A program made the position numbers and the translations under genes. Positions 1 to 10,742 of a stretch of 64,000 nucleotides of DNA are shown here, piece after piece. Every line of letters begins with the position of its first letter. Within the stretch, counting starts at the first letter, position 1. Origin of the DNA: Mangifera indica (lineage: Eukaryota; Streptophyta; Magnoliopsida; Sapindales; Anacardiaceae). The stretch spans positions 434,001 through 498,000 of the forward strand of contig NC_058146.1 in the NCBI RefSeq assembly GCF_011075055.1, written 5' to 3'. The notes under the pieces were generated by a model, which had not been told where the DNA came from, did not search any database, and worked only from the letters and a program-made list of their open reading frames with translations.

Positions 1-924
1 CAAGCTATAATAGCACTCATAATTCATTCAATCAGGCAGTCAAAACAGCAGATAAAGTCAGTGGCAAAAACTGCCTCCCCTGTTTTTCTTTAGTAAAACA
101 GTCCTTTCGGTTTATACAATCTTTAACAGTCCAAATGATCTCTAATTCATACAAGCTATATATCATTGGAAAGAGGATTCAAAGAGCTTTCCAACAAGAT
201 ATAATAGAACTCATAATTCATTCAATAAGGCAGCCAAAACATGGGACGAACTCAGTGGCAAAAACTGTAAATATTCTGTAACTTTCTGCCATGAACAAAA
301 TCACATACATAGACATCCCAAATGGCAAAACAACGTTCCTCAACATCAAAATCAACATATATAATATAGATCTAAGGAACCAAAAGCCTAAAACATGTCA
401 CATATCAAGGAGGATACCCCTTACCTTGCTTTAAGCCAAATCTTTGAAAGTTGGCTTCCTCCTCTTTGTTTTGCTTCCTTTATCACCAAAATCACTTTAA
501 ATCAATACCAAAACACTCTAACATATTCACATAACATGCATATAAACATAGATAAAAGAAGAAGGAAGGAGATCTTTGGTTACCAAAGCTTCCAAGTGCT
601 TCCTTTTCTTTTCTTTTCTTTTCTTATCTTCCAACTCCCTCAAATCCTTCCTTTTTCTTCAAGAAAGCAAAGGAAAAAACATGAAAAATGGTGGCTGCTG
701 GAGTTTCTTACGGGAGAAGATGTAAAATGATGGAAAAGTCTTCTCTTTCTCTTTATATCTAAAGCTTTATCTCTTTCTCTTTTTCTCTTTTCCCTTTTTG
801 CCCTTTTTTGCATTTATATATATATATAAAGCACACCCCTACATATATATATTTAAAATAAGAAAAATCTCAAAACAGGGTCAAAAGACATAATTACCCC
901 TGGAATATACCTGAGGGTATTACA
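1..924 (+). mobile_element. LTR fragment (3' part), family shared with the solo LTR at 10.6-12.8 kb
   Basis: The same sequence order occurs in inverted orientation within 10578-12760: imperfect tandem units of about 190 bp (here beginning near 1 and 193), then a stretch running 'TCTTTGTTTTGCTTC', then an AT-rich tail ending 'GGGTATTACA'. The terminal CA fits an LTR end near 924. The 5' part lies outside the window, so whether this is a solo LTR or half of a full element is unknown. The open frame inside it (395-730) has no recognisable protein and is treated as non-coding. Confidence 0.65.
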
Positions 925-1029
925 CTTACTTTAAGTTCTTTATGTGGAAAAGATAATATAGGAGCCTTTGTTTTATACACTTACTTTAATTTCTTTATGT
1001 AGAAAAGATAATATAGAAGCCTTGTTTTA
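921..1029. repeat. Two-copy 55-bp direct tandem duplication
   Basis: The copy starting at 921 ('TACACTTACTTTAA') repeats at 976 with a few substitutions and one missing base. It sits on the edge of the LTR end, so the exact LTR boundary is uncertain by a few bases. Confidence 0.8.
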
Positions 1030-1356
1030 TCATTGATTTGATGGTGCTTATGGGTGTAGTTTAGATAAATATTGACGGAATATATAAGGAAATAAAAAGA
1101 TTTATAAATGATATATTATCATTTGATCAATTAATTTTGAATTCGAAATTAAAAAAATAAAATTATGTGTATATATTTTTTATATATAATTTAAATAAAT
1201 AAATAATATATCATTATATAATTTAGATAAACAAATAATAAAATTATATAGATATATAGTTATCCGAGTTATCTTAAGTGCATATATATATATATATATA
1301 TATAAAATTTATGTTCTTTATTTAATCTCTCTCTCTAGCTATATATAAATAAATAA

Positions 1357-2119
1357 GGCCAAACGACTATTTCCCACCCAAGGTATGCTACAATGTCAAG
1401 TTTCCACCTTTTAACTATGAAAACACCAAGCATCCATCCATGACCGGTTAAATTTAATGAAACCCTAACCCCTGAAAATTTAATCTCATTTCTCCCCCTA
1501 AAAGTTTAAAAACTAACATTTTTTACCTAAGCTAAGTTTGAAAAGATCACATTTTCCCCCCTAGGGTTTGTTTCCAAACCTTTTCACTTTTTCCGATGCC
1601 ATCGTCGATCGTCTCCCCCTCCCGATGGTTTCTCTTCCACCGATTGCCCCCTTCAACTCCACCCCAACCCATCTGACGTAAAGACACGTCGTCTGAGAAG
1701 AGAAATCGTCTTCCCATACGACGATGACTGGGAAGACGACTTCATCTTCCACGACTTCTTTGATGTCGATCGAGCTTCCAAATGGGAGGAAAGAGATCGC
1801 CGGAAGGAGAGGATACTTCGGGAGGGAGAGGTCATCGGTAATAGAGCCGGAGATGTCGTCAGAGATTTCAAAACTAAACCCTAAGGTGAAACTGCGATTT
1901 TTTAAAATTTAAGCTGGGGAAAAATTTTAGTTTTTAAAATTTAGGGGGGCAAAAGTAGATTATATTTTAGTTTATTTTTAATATTATAGAGAAAGTGACG
2001 ATTTTACTCTTACTACCGTTAATTTTAACTGTTCATGGGTGGATATTTGGTGTTTCCATAATTAAAGGATGAAAACTTGAGATTGCAGCATACCTTAGGT
2101 GGGAAATAGTCGTTTGGCC
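1357..2119. mobile_element. Non-autonomous Mutator-like (MULE) element with GC-richer core
   Basis: Long terminal inverted repeats start 'GGCCAAACGACTATTTCCCA' and match the reverse complement of the right end. Perfect 9-bp target duplications AATAAATAA lie at 1348-1356 and 2120-2128, which is diagnostic of Mutator-type insertion. The central part (about 1570-1900) is clearly more GC-rich than either the repeats or the flanks and resembles exon sequence, but no frame gives a recognisable domain. No transposase is visible. It may be a Pack-MULE carrying a host gene fragment (inference). Confidence 0.85.
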
Positions 2120-3688
2120 AATAAATAAACATATATATAAAAGGAAAGAACATAAATTTGAATATATAAAGGCCACAGCATATTCTTTTTTTATTTTTTT
2201 CGTAGTAAGAAAATAGTATAAATTAATTATGTTTCATGCTGCCATATATACAATGAATTAATGTAAGCAATTTAGTGACGATTTCATGCTGCCAGGTTTT
2301 GTACAAATATCTATATAGTTTGCATTTTGGTGGTCAAAGGCCCTAACTAATAATTATTATTTTGTACAAATAATTATTACTTTACATAAGAGACATGTAA
2401 ATAATTAAGAAATTGTATCATAAAATCCTTATATATAAAAAGCCAAACATTATCTAATTTTAAAAATAATTTTTCGAACAAATTTCATTCTTAGGCATTA
2501 CATTGTTAATACCTGTAAATCTTCATGACGCTAACCTAAGTTTGTTTGCTATAAATCATGCCTGTGGATTTTGATAGTTATATTGTAGTTATAGGATATA
2601 TACCATTCGAAGAAACATATTATTTCAGCATGTTTTTTCCAGGATGACTTTTATCAGTCCCATATGAACATGTTTAATAGTATTTCTTAATGTGTTATTA
2701 CTTGTTAAGCACAATTAAAGTTATAAATCCCAAATCAATTTATAGGGAATGTTTAGGACTTATGTTAATTTGCTTTCACTTTGATTTGATAATTAGCATC
2801 AAGATGAGTAGCAGCCATGACTATGGAGATTGCATACTTCAATTAATCTAAAGAGTCTCTATACTATTTTTATGTATAAATACAATAATGTCCACTAATA
2901 ATAAAATTAATTTTTTAATTAACAATGATATAAAATTCTATGACCAAATATTTTTGAATTAAAGATAATATAATATTTAATATATGATCGTATATTATGT
3001 CAAAAAAAATTAATATTTAGTGTTCATAGTTTTAAACTTTTATTTTAAATAAAAACTAAAATAATAAAAAAATTATAAAAAAGAAACATAAAATCATACC
3101 AAATCACACTCTTTTATATTATAAAGACTCTTAAGTATAATATCATATATATTAATAATGGGTATTAATTTAGATAATAATAATGATGTGTTAGCATATG
3201 GTTAAGTGTTAATTTATTTTAAATTCAAAATCATTCAGTTATATATAACATATAATTATTGATACTTAGATTGATACTTATTATAATAATATATAATTTA
3301 TTTTAAACTATAAATTACAAAAGTAGAACTATGATAATCTCCGAGGAATTTTAATCCTGAATTAGTACAACAAAACATCTCAAACAAACTGAGCAAAACA
3401 CTTGAAGAACCAAATACATAGCAACGCGCTTGAACATGACACACGACAAAGGCTTTTTGAATCGGTATGCTATTACCCGAACTACTATGAAAGGATGATA
3501 GAGTAATACCATTTGTGCAAACAAATTTTACTAACTTATTCATACAATATGTTGTACATGTGTCTGATGGAGTGATTTTAAAGTGGGAGAAAAATGAAAC
3601 AATCACATCACTCAATCATATACTGTCACTACAATTTGTATAAATATACTAATGAAATTTGTTTGTATACATAGTTTTATTCTGTATT
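2120..3688. other. AT-rich spacer upstream of unit A; carries the left part of the tandem unit
   Basis: No gene seen. From about 2620 to 2870, and again near 3430-3540, the sequence resembles 6960-7210 and 7738-7850 upstream of unit B. This shows that the duplicated unit extends well beyond the two genes. Confidence 0.7.
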
Positions 3689-3946
3689 TTAGGGGCTTGT
3701 GGTGGAAGGAGGTGGGAAGAGGAAGGGAAAGGGAATATATTTTTTGGGGGGAGGAGGAGATGGAGAGGAGAATAATGGCGGCCAACTGGTACCGTCAAGA
3801 GGTGGAAATGGAGGAAGTGGTGGCAACGATGGAAGAGGAGGCAAAGGTGTCAAAAACAGTAGACTTCGAGCTGCCAGTCCACCATCCATGGATGCAAATG
3901 TCAAAGCAACAAAGAGAAACAAGATGAAGAATTTACTGGAGGACAT
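3689..3946 (-). CDS. PRP-A: short secreted proline-rich protein
   Basis: An 85-residue single-exon protein. Residues 1-26 form a signal peptide (hydrophobic core LFLFVALTFA, cleavage near GGLAA). The mature part is dominated by proline and leucine in short PPLP / PSLPPLPPFPPL units, followed by a Pro/Phe/Ser-rich tail and a final TTSP. It is probably an extracellular or cell-wall structural protein of the loose class of small plant proline-rich proteins; the layout recalls PELPK-type proteins but lacks the PELPK pentapeptide. It is divergent from CRP-A, whose start lies 1.5 kb away. A TATA box lies about 75 bp upstream of the start (4019-4029, minus strand). Paralogues in the window are PRP-B to PRP-F. 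The product class is supported; its molecular role is unknown. Confidence 0.7.
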   Translation of the reverse strand: MSSSKFFILFLFVALTFASMDGGLAARSLLFLTPLPPLPSLPPLPPFPPLDGTSWPPLFSSPSPPPPKKYIPFPFLFPPPSTTSP

Positions 3947-4018
3947 TCTTATCAGGTATCCAAGGAAGCAATTAACTTCTTTTGGGTTTTGAGTGGTAAA
4001 AACAGAGCTATGTTATGG

Positions 4019-4029
4019 TTTTTTATAGC
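4019..4029 (-). promoter_or_regulatory. TATA box of PRP-A
   Basis: On the minus strand it reads GCTATAAAAAACC. The same box at the same distance from the ATG precedes every PRP copy in the window: 8268-8281, 12989-12999, 15420-15431, 27119-27131 (all minus) and 28274-28285 (plus). Confidence 0.75.
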
Positions 4030-5388
4030 TAAAAACTGGCAAGCTGGATCAATATTAAAGTATTTTTTAGGTTGACACTCATGTTAAAGGCTGAGTTTGT
4101 TGTTAGTTGAAAGTCTCTATCACATATCTTTCTTAAGAAAATTATGATCAAGTTTAGTATTTTTTAATTTCTTGTTAGTTGAACGATTCAGGCTGCTGAT
4201 CATTTCGTTTATTATATAATTTTCGACCAGGTGTGAAGAATATAAGCTGAGGCCTATTGTCTTTACTTGTATGTCATCAGCTATTAACAAAGCTACTCCT
4301 TTTGATGTGAAGTGAACTAATGGATAGTTATTCGTTGTGTGTTGTTGACTAAGCTATCCGTCTGTTGTGGATCTGATTTGAGTTGAGGAACGCGTAGACT
4401 AACTCGATCTTAAATTAATACTCAATTCAAATACTAACATATTTAAGTTGATATATAATATCATTAGAAAGTTATCAATGGATTAATAATATTATCAAAT
4501 ATGTAAATAGTATTTTCAATATGATAAACAATATTATCGAGAGGACAAATGAGTGACTTAATTTACATAAACGAAAACAATAGTAACACAAAAACAATAG
4601 AAACGAAAACAATAAATCATCACAAACGAAGACGAAAACAATATTATTGACGTTGCTAATTTTAATTCGAATGATTGAATTAAAATTCTAACTCAAAATT
4701 ACATTTTTCAAACTGAACTAGTTAGATTAGATCTACCCTTAATTACTACTTGATGTTGATAATACTGTTATACTTAAGTGACTTAATTTACATAAAAATT
4801 ATTAAACAAATAACAAATACTTTTATGAAAGTACTATTATTTTCCTTTAACATAAATTATAAAAGCTAATCCAAAAACAAATAAATAACTATAACCAAAA
4901 AAAAAAAAAAATCAACTGTATTTTATAGTGGTTTGACAGCATAATGTTAGTGATGATTAATTTATCAATCATACCTTCTTTACCATCCTCTTGAAAATGT
5001 CAATTTAAAATCATCATGCAATTGTATAATGGGAGGGAACTCAAAAAAATAATAAATCATTAAAAATAATAAATCTCTATTATCATTTCAACAAAATAGA
5101 GATAAAAATAAAGATGGATAGAGTTTTGTCCTTTGTGTGATTTATTTGGTTTTGCAGTTCATCTGAAATATATTAATAAACTTTAGTATGGAATCACAGT
5201 CACACTTACCTAGGAAGGAAATATTAAATTTCTATGAAATATTTATGGCAATAATAGGAATACACATATCTTTATATAATTATTTTTGTCTTTTTTAAGG
5301 ATCCCCAATTACTATCTTTCTTTAATCTACCTTAATATATTTATACAATTCTAATAATAGAAACTCACCATTTTCAAAAAAAACATAG
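4030..5388. other. Intergenic spacer between divergent PRP-A and CRP-A
   Basis: No gene seen. It is about 840 bp longer than the equivalent spacer in units B and C. The extra AT-rich part, roughly 4250-5150, has no match in the window that I can see. Near the CRP end is a block shared by all three units, 'AAGGATCCCCAATT' (5296 here; 8712 and 13427 in the others). Confidence 0.6.
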
Positions 5389-5397
5389 CATAAATAC
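5389..5397 (+). promoter_or_regulatory. TATA-like box of CRP-A
   Basis: CATAAATAC, about 90 bp upstream of the ATG. The equivalents in the same context are 8803-8811 (CRP-B) and 13518-13526 (CRP-C, CATAAATGC). The following 'AAAAGTGC' and 'TTGTTTGAATATCTA' blocks are also shared. Confidence 0.55.
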
Positions 5398-5482
5398 AAG
5401 AAAAGTGCCTACAATAAACTTTCATATTGTTTGAATATCTACTCTTCAATTCCATATTATCATATCCAAAATAGAGATAAAC

Positions 5483-5908
5483 ATGAAGACCCATGAAGCT
5501 TTATCAATTGTGATGGTTTGTTTGGTTTTAGGGTTTTTTGTCAGACCAACCTTTGCAAAGTTCTCTGATTGTTATAACAAGTGCTACGATAATTGTGTTC
5601 GAAAATCTAAACCTGTTGAGTTTTGCATAATTAAGTGTTTAGCAAAATGTACAACTCCATCAGAGATTAGCGATTGTGCGAAAACTAAATGTATCAATAT
5701 TAGTATCAATGATGATTCAGGTAATCATATATATCTTCTCATCTTTAATAGTTTAAAACTTTAATTTTTAAATGTTAATAATTTATATTATACGAAAGAA
5801 TGCTCATTTATTCGGATATTGAATTCATAATATTCTTGTATTTATTGATCAGCTTCGGACAAAATGGAAGCTTGCCTGAAGACATGCACTCAAACTGACA
5901 AGAACTGA
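5483..5908 (+). CDS. CRP-A: secreted cysteine-rich thionin-like peptide
   Basis: Two exons, 5483-5720 and 5853-5908, joined by a GT-AG intron that keeps frame; 97 residues. Residues 1-25 are a signal peptide (cleavage near PTFA/KF). The mature peptide has ten cysteines: CxxxCxxxC, then CxxxCxxxC, then DCAKTKC, then CLKTC encoded by exon 2. This spacing matches the plant 'thionin-like protein 2' family, and its first half resembles the Ole e 6 pollen-protein pattern. Family members are small secreted disulfide-bonded peptides, often called defence-related, though most are untested. The first ATG follows an AT-rich leader shared with its paralogues. It pairs divergently with PRP-A. CRP-B and CRP-C are downstream copies. 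The structural class is fairly sure; an antimicrobial role is only inferred. Confidence 0.75.
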
Positions 5909-6259
5909 TCGATCACCTCACCAAGAGCAGTTGTTGATTATGGTTACTAAATGATAATTGTTTTGTTATATTACGAATAATATTATAAATAAAATCTTTA
6001 TCTTTATTTATGAATCAACTTTCTTTTGTCTCGTCGAATATTTGTTATAATTACAGAATCAACTATCATAATTCATGGGCATAACTTATATACTAGGTGT
6101 AATTGCTTATGTACTTGTATTTATAATCAGACTGAATAAAATAAAATATCGTTTCATATTTATATTTCTTACTCTTTTTTGTCCTACGCATTTTGGCTAA
6201 TAAGCACGTATCCCTTGCGCAATGAATATGCAAAAAATACAAGAGATAGAAATAAATTA

Positions 6260-6805
6260 GGCCAAAGGACTTATTATACCCCCCTCCCCCCAAAGTATGT
6301 TGATTTCTCAAATTTTTCTTCGTTAACTTTGAAAATCTCATTTACTTACCTATAGACGGTTAAAATTACTTGAGACTGTTAGTTTTATCATTTTCCTCCC
6401 TAAACCCTAAAAACTAACAATTTTCCCTCAAAGCATGTCACGATGATGACATCTCACAGTGTTGGAAGGAGCACTGTCTAAAAGAGGACATGCCGAAGAG
6501 AAAGAGACAGTGTCTGAAGATCATCGGTCGTCGTTGAAAAATTAGATCTAAAAGTTTGAAAATCCTAGAGAGAAAATATAGTTTTTGAAAACTTAGGTTG
6601 AGAGAAAATTGTTAATTTTTAAGGTTTATGGGGAAAAAATGAAATGAAATTTAAGTTTATTTTTAATATTAAATATAAAATAACAAATTTACTTCTAAAA
6701 CTAATAAATTTAAAAGGCTATGAGTGAGTAAATGAGATTTTTAAAGTTAACAAAAAAAAAACTTAAAAAAACAACATACTTTGAGTGAGAATAAGTGCTT
6801 TGGCC
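6260..6805. mobile_element. Non-autonomous Mutator-like element, second copy type
   Basis: Termini are 'GGCCAAAGGACTTATTATAC' on the left and the reverse complement of '...AATAAGTGCTTTGGCC' on the right. Perfect 9-bp target duplications AATAAATTA lie at 6251-6259 and 6806-6814. It is related in end sequence and layout to 1357-2119 but has a shorter, diverged interior without a coding frame. It marks the junction between units A and B. Confidence 0.85.
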
Positions 6806-7942
6806 AATAAATTATCATACTTAGTTTACTAATACATTAAACTATTTAACGTATTTAGTGCACCTTTCCGTATACTTTTCGTAATTTGTCTAAGTTAATT
6901 ATCTAAACTCTCATAAAAAATTTCTGTTTAAAATAGAATATATTATCTCATCAGTTTTACCTAGGATGACTTTTATTGATCACCTAAGAGATTTCCATAA
7001 TGGACCCATATGAAAATGTTTAATAATATTTCCTAATGTAATATTACTTGTTAAGTAAAATTAAAGTTAATAAATCCCAAATCAATTTTACTGGGGATGT
7101 TTAGGACTTGTGTTAATTTGCTTTTACGTTGATTTGATAATTGGCATCAAGATGAGTGGCAGTCATAATTATGGAAATTGTGTACTTTAATTAGATAAAA
7201 GAGTCTCCATACTTATTTTATAATATTAATAAAATTATGTATATTATCAATAAATATTAATTTACATATTAATGGTGATATTTTATTATATAATTAAATA
7301 ATTTTATATTAAAAATAAAATAATATTCAATCATATAATAATATATATTTTTTAATATATAAATTAATACGGATTATTAACATTCATAGTTTTAAACAAT
7401 GATTCAAAATATAAAAACTAAAACAATAAAAAAATTAAAAAAAGAAATATCAAATCATATCAAATCATTCACTTTTGTTTTATACCTACTCTTAAGAGAA
7501 ATATTATATAGAGTAATAATAAGTATTAATTTAGATAATAATAATTATGTATTATTACATGATTAGATATTACTTTATTTTTAATTTAAAATAATTTAAT
7601 TATATAATAACATATAATTATTAATACTCAAATTAATACTTATTATAATAGAAAATAATATAAAAGTACAATTGTGCTAATCACCACTTATCTAAGGACA
7701 AAATTAAAAAAAAAAAAACAAATGCAAAGCATCCCGCTCGAACATGACACATGACAAAGGCTTTTTGAATCGGCATGCTATCACTTATAGCACCGAACTA
7801 CTATGAGAAACTATAAAGTAACACCATATGTATAAACAAATTTTACTAACAAAAAAAAAAGTAAACAATGATATCATCCAATCATGTACTAACATTTTAT
7901 TTTGTATAAATATTTTAGTAAAATTTGGTTGAAGATATAGTT

Positions 7943-8197
7943 TTATTCGGTATCATAAGGGTTTGTAACGGAAGGAGGTGGAAAGTGAAATGTGAAGGGG
8001 AAACTGTTACTGGTAAGAGGTGGAAAGTTGAACTTGGGAAAGGGAGACAGTGGTGGCAACGATGGAAGTGGTGGCAACGATGGAAGTGGAGGCAAAGGTG
8101 TAATTAACAGTAGACTTCGAGTTGTCTATACAACATCCATGGATGCATATGTCAAAGCAACAAAGAGAAACAACATGAAGAATTTACTGGAGGACAT
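7943..8197 (-). pseudogene. PRP-B: proline-rich protein gene with premature stop
   Basis: This is the unit-B counterpart of PRP-A, readable without frameshift from the ATG at 8197 to a terminal TAA at 7943 (85 codons). Codon 24 (8128-8126) is TAG, at the signal-peptide cleavage region, where PRP-A and PRP-C read through Gly-Gly-Leu/Gln-Ala-Ala. Downstream, the PPLPSLPPLPSLPPL repeat region and a Pro/Phe-rich tail remain intact. Only a 23-residue fragment could be made, so the gene is probably dead. Its TATA box (8268-8281) is still present. The lack of other lesions suggests recent loss. The plus-strand open frames over this locus are antisense shadows. Confidence 0.8.
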
Positions 8198-8802
8198 TTA
8201 TTGTTGGGTATCGAAGGAGACAGTTGACTTCTTATGGGTTTTGAGTGGTAAAAACATAGCCATATTAGGGTTTTTTATAGCTGAAAACTAGGATGGTGGA
8301 TCAATATTAAAGTATTTTTTAGGAAGACAATAATGTTAGAGGATGAGTTTGTTGTTAGTTGCAAGTCTCAGCACATAACCTTCTTAAGAAAACTATGATC
8401 AGTTTTAGAATTTTTAATTTCTTGTTGGTTGAAAGGTTCAGATTGTTGGCTTAGGAGGGTATATATATATTGAAAACTTCATTTTGTTTAATATTTTAGT
8501 TTTGACTATGTGTGAAGAATATAAATAATTATATAAAAAATATTAATTAGTCTTACAAGAAAAATATTAATTTTACCCACGTGAAAAATATTGACTAACT
8601 TTATTATGAGACCACACTTACCTAGGAAAAATTAAATTGCTATTAAATATATATGACAATAACAGGAATATACATATTATATTATGACCTTTATTTAATT
8701 TTTTTTATTTTTAAGGATCCCCAATTAACTTTCTTTCTTTAATATACCTTAATACGTTAATATATTTCTAACAATGGAAACGTAACATTATTACAAATGT
8801 AC

Positions 8803-8811
8803 CATAAATAC
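8803..8811 (+). promoter_or_regulatory. TATA-like box of CRP-B
   Basis: CATAAATAC about 85 bp upstream of the ATG. The surrounding 100 bp are almost the same as upstream of CRP-C. Confidence 0.55.
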
Positions 8812-8893
8812 ATGAAAAGTGCTACAATAAATATTCATATTGTTTGAATATCTATTCTTCAATTCCCTATTATCATATCAACAGAAAAAAAAA

Positions 8894-9276
8894 ATGAAGA
8901 GGGGTATAGCATTATCCCTTGTAATGGTTTGTTTGGTTTTAGGGCTTTTGATTGAACCAAACTTTGCACAGTTCTCACAAAAATGTTATGAGAAGTGTTT
9001 TCATGATTGTGCTTCGGAACCCAAACTCATTAGATTTTGTGTAATTCAATGTACATTAGAGTGTGCAAAACAGAGCAAGGTTGACATCAGCACCGAATAT
9101 AATCTTGGTAATTTAACGATTTAAAGTTTTGATTTTTTGATACTAATAATTTACTTTGTACAAAAGAATTATTATCTATTTATATATTGAATTCATAATT
9201 TTCTTGTGTTTATTGATTAGCTTCAGACAAAGTGGAAGCTTGCTTGAAGGCATGCTCACAGAGTGACAAGAACTGA
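8894..9276 (+). CDS. CRP-B: thionin-like peptide lacking one cysteine pair
   Basis: Exons 8894-9107 and 9221-9276, 89 residues. The start is the ATG after the A-run, aligned with CRP-C; an in-frame upstream ATG at 8840 would add 18 residues ahead of the signal peptide and is not conserved. Signal peptide to about residue 24 (EPNFA/QF). It has CxxxCxxxC, then CxxxCxxxC, and CLKAC in exon 2. Compared with CRP-C, 27 bp are missing in frame, exactly removing Ser-Cys-Ala-Lys-Thr-Lys-Cys-Val-Asn, so eight cysteines remain instead of ten. The splice sites and stop are intact. It is either a functional variant with one disulfide fewer or an early step of decay. Confidence 0.7.
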
Positions 9277-9532
9277 TCAATCACCTTACTAAGAGCAAAT
9301 ACTGATTATTGTTGTTAAATAATAATTGCTTTGTTAAATTTACAAATAATGGCATGAGTAAAATCTTTATCTTTATCTATTGGTATCAACTTTTCTTTTC
9401 AGTCTCTTCAAATACTTATTATAATTATAAAATTGATTAGTTAGGAGTAGTATTTCAAGGAATAATTAGACATAAAGATAAACTATTAGATTATTTTAAT
9501 ATATGGTGACCTGTCAACTCTTAACACTCTTA
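9277..9532. other. 3' flank of CRP-B
   Basis: No gene seen. It aligns with the 3' flank of CRP-C (14024-14275) up to the MITE insertion point, and more weakly with that of CRP-A (5909-6060). Confidence 0.6.
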
Positions 9533-10014
9533 GGGGTCGTTTGGTTGAGGGTTTTTAAGATTACCTTGATAATCTATCTTATATTTCCTTGTTTGGTTTG
9601 TCAGTAATAAAATATTACAGTAATCTTCTATTACCAATACTGACGTGACAGGTAATATATGTGGTAATCTGATTACTATTTTCACCTTAAATATTTAAAG
9701 ATTACTGAGATAATCTTAAGTTTATTATAATTATATTATAATTTATTAATTTTTTGAGATAAAAATAAATTTATTTTTAATTAATATGATAAATAATATT
9801 AAAAATATTTAAAAATAATTATATTTAAGAGCATTTAAGTAAAATAATTTACTAGTAATCTTTTATTACTTTTAACCAAATACAATAATTATTTATACCT
9901 ATCAAATTTTATCAAATATAGTAATCATTTATACCTAATAATCTTCTAAGTAATATATCTTCGAGGTAATCTTTCTATTTTGATAATAAAATATTATCCA
10001 AACTAAACACCCCC
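9533..10014. mobile_element. Tourist-like (PIF/Harbinger) MITE
   Basis: Inverted termini are 'GGGGTCGTTTGGTTGAGG' and the complement of '...CCAAACTAAACACCCCC'. TTA target duplications lie at 9530-9532 and 10015-10017. Unit C has the empty site with a single TTA (near 14277), so the insertion happened in unit B after the duplication. No transposase. Confidence 0.85.
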
Positions 10015-10185
10015 TTAGTATTTATCTATTAATATACGTCAACAAACACCCTTTAATACTCACCAACTAATACACGTAAACTCTTGTATTAAAAGATAAG
10101 ACTCTACGATCATAAACATAAATATGATAACTATAAACATAAATTCCTAAAGAATACTCTAAACCATATTAAAAATATTTTATCT

Positions 10186-10428
10186 TTGCAATCACATCCA
10201 TCATCATACATAATTATTCCACTAATTTCAACCATCATTATTATATTTTTGCATTTTAGCCTAACCTTGCTCATTCTCATTGGCACAGGTAAATCCATAT
10301 CAACATTGTTCAAAAAGTGTCATCACACATGCCTCAAGATAAGATTTTCAACTACACTGATGAAAAAAATAAACTACAACATTGTTGCCTTTGAATTTGA
10401 ATACTCACAATATTTTTTTATTTTCTAA
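10186..10428 (+). other. Hypothetical small ORF conserved between units B and C
   Basis: An 80-codon frame with a hydrophobic N-terminal stretch (residues about 8-35) and a Lys/Cys-containing segment (FKKCHHTCLK). The unit-C counterpart (14449-14700) has 83 codons, with small indels near the hydrophobic part but the same C-terminal half. There is no family match I recognise. The conservation could simply reflect recent duplication, so coding status is doubtful. It could be a relic of another secreted peptide gene (inference). Confidence 0.25.
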
Positions 10429-10577
10429 ACCCATGTGTATCGTCTATTATAACTCATTCATGGTAATTTTTAAAATATGTTTGAATTGAATCCATGTCAA
10501 TTAATATTTAGGAATTTTATCTTGATAATATAGTTATCAACACCAAGGTAGCCTTTTAACAAGGATATTAAAAAATT

Positions 10578-10672
10578 TGATAACCTTTAGGTACGTTTTA
10601 GGGGTATTTATGTTTTTTGATCATATTTTGAGATATTTTCAATTTTAAATATTTATGTTCATATGTATGTGC

Positions 10673-10742
<70 letters not shown>

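Noticed and set aside
395..730. 111-codon open frame near the window start
   Set aside because: It lies inside LTR sequence, is low-complexity Phe/Ser-rich and has no family features.
7925..8291. Gly/Lys/Trp-rich plus-strand frames
   Set aside because: They are the antisense of the PRP-B proline repeats; proline codons read backwards give Gly and Trp.
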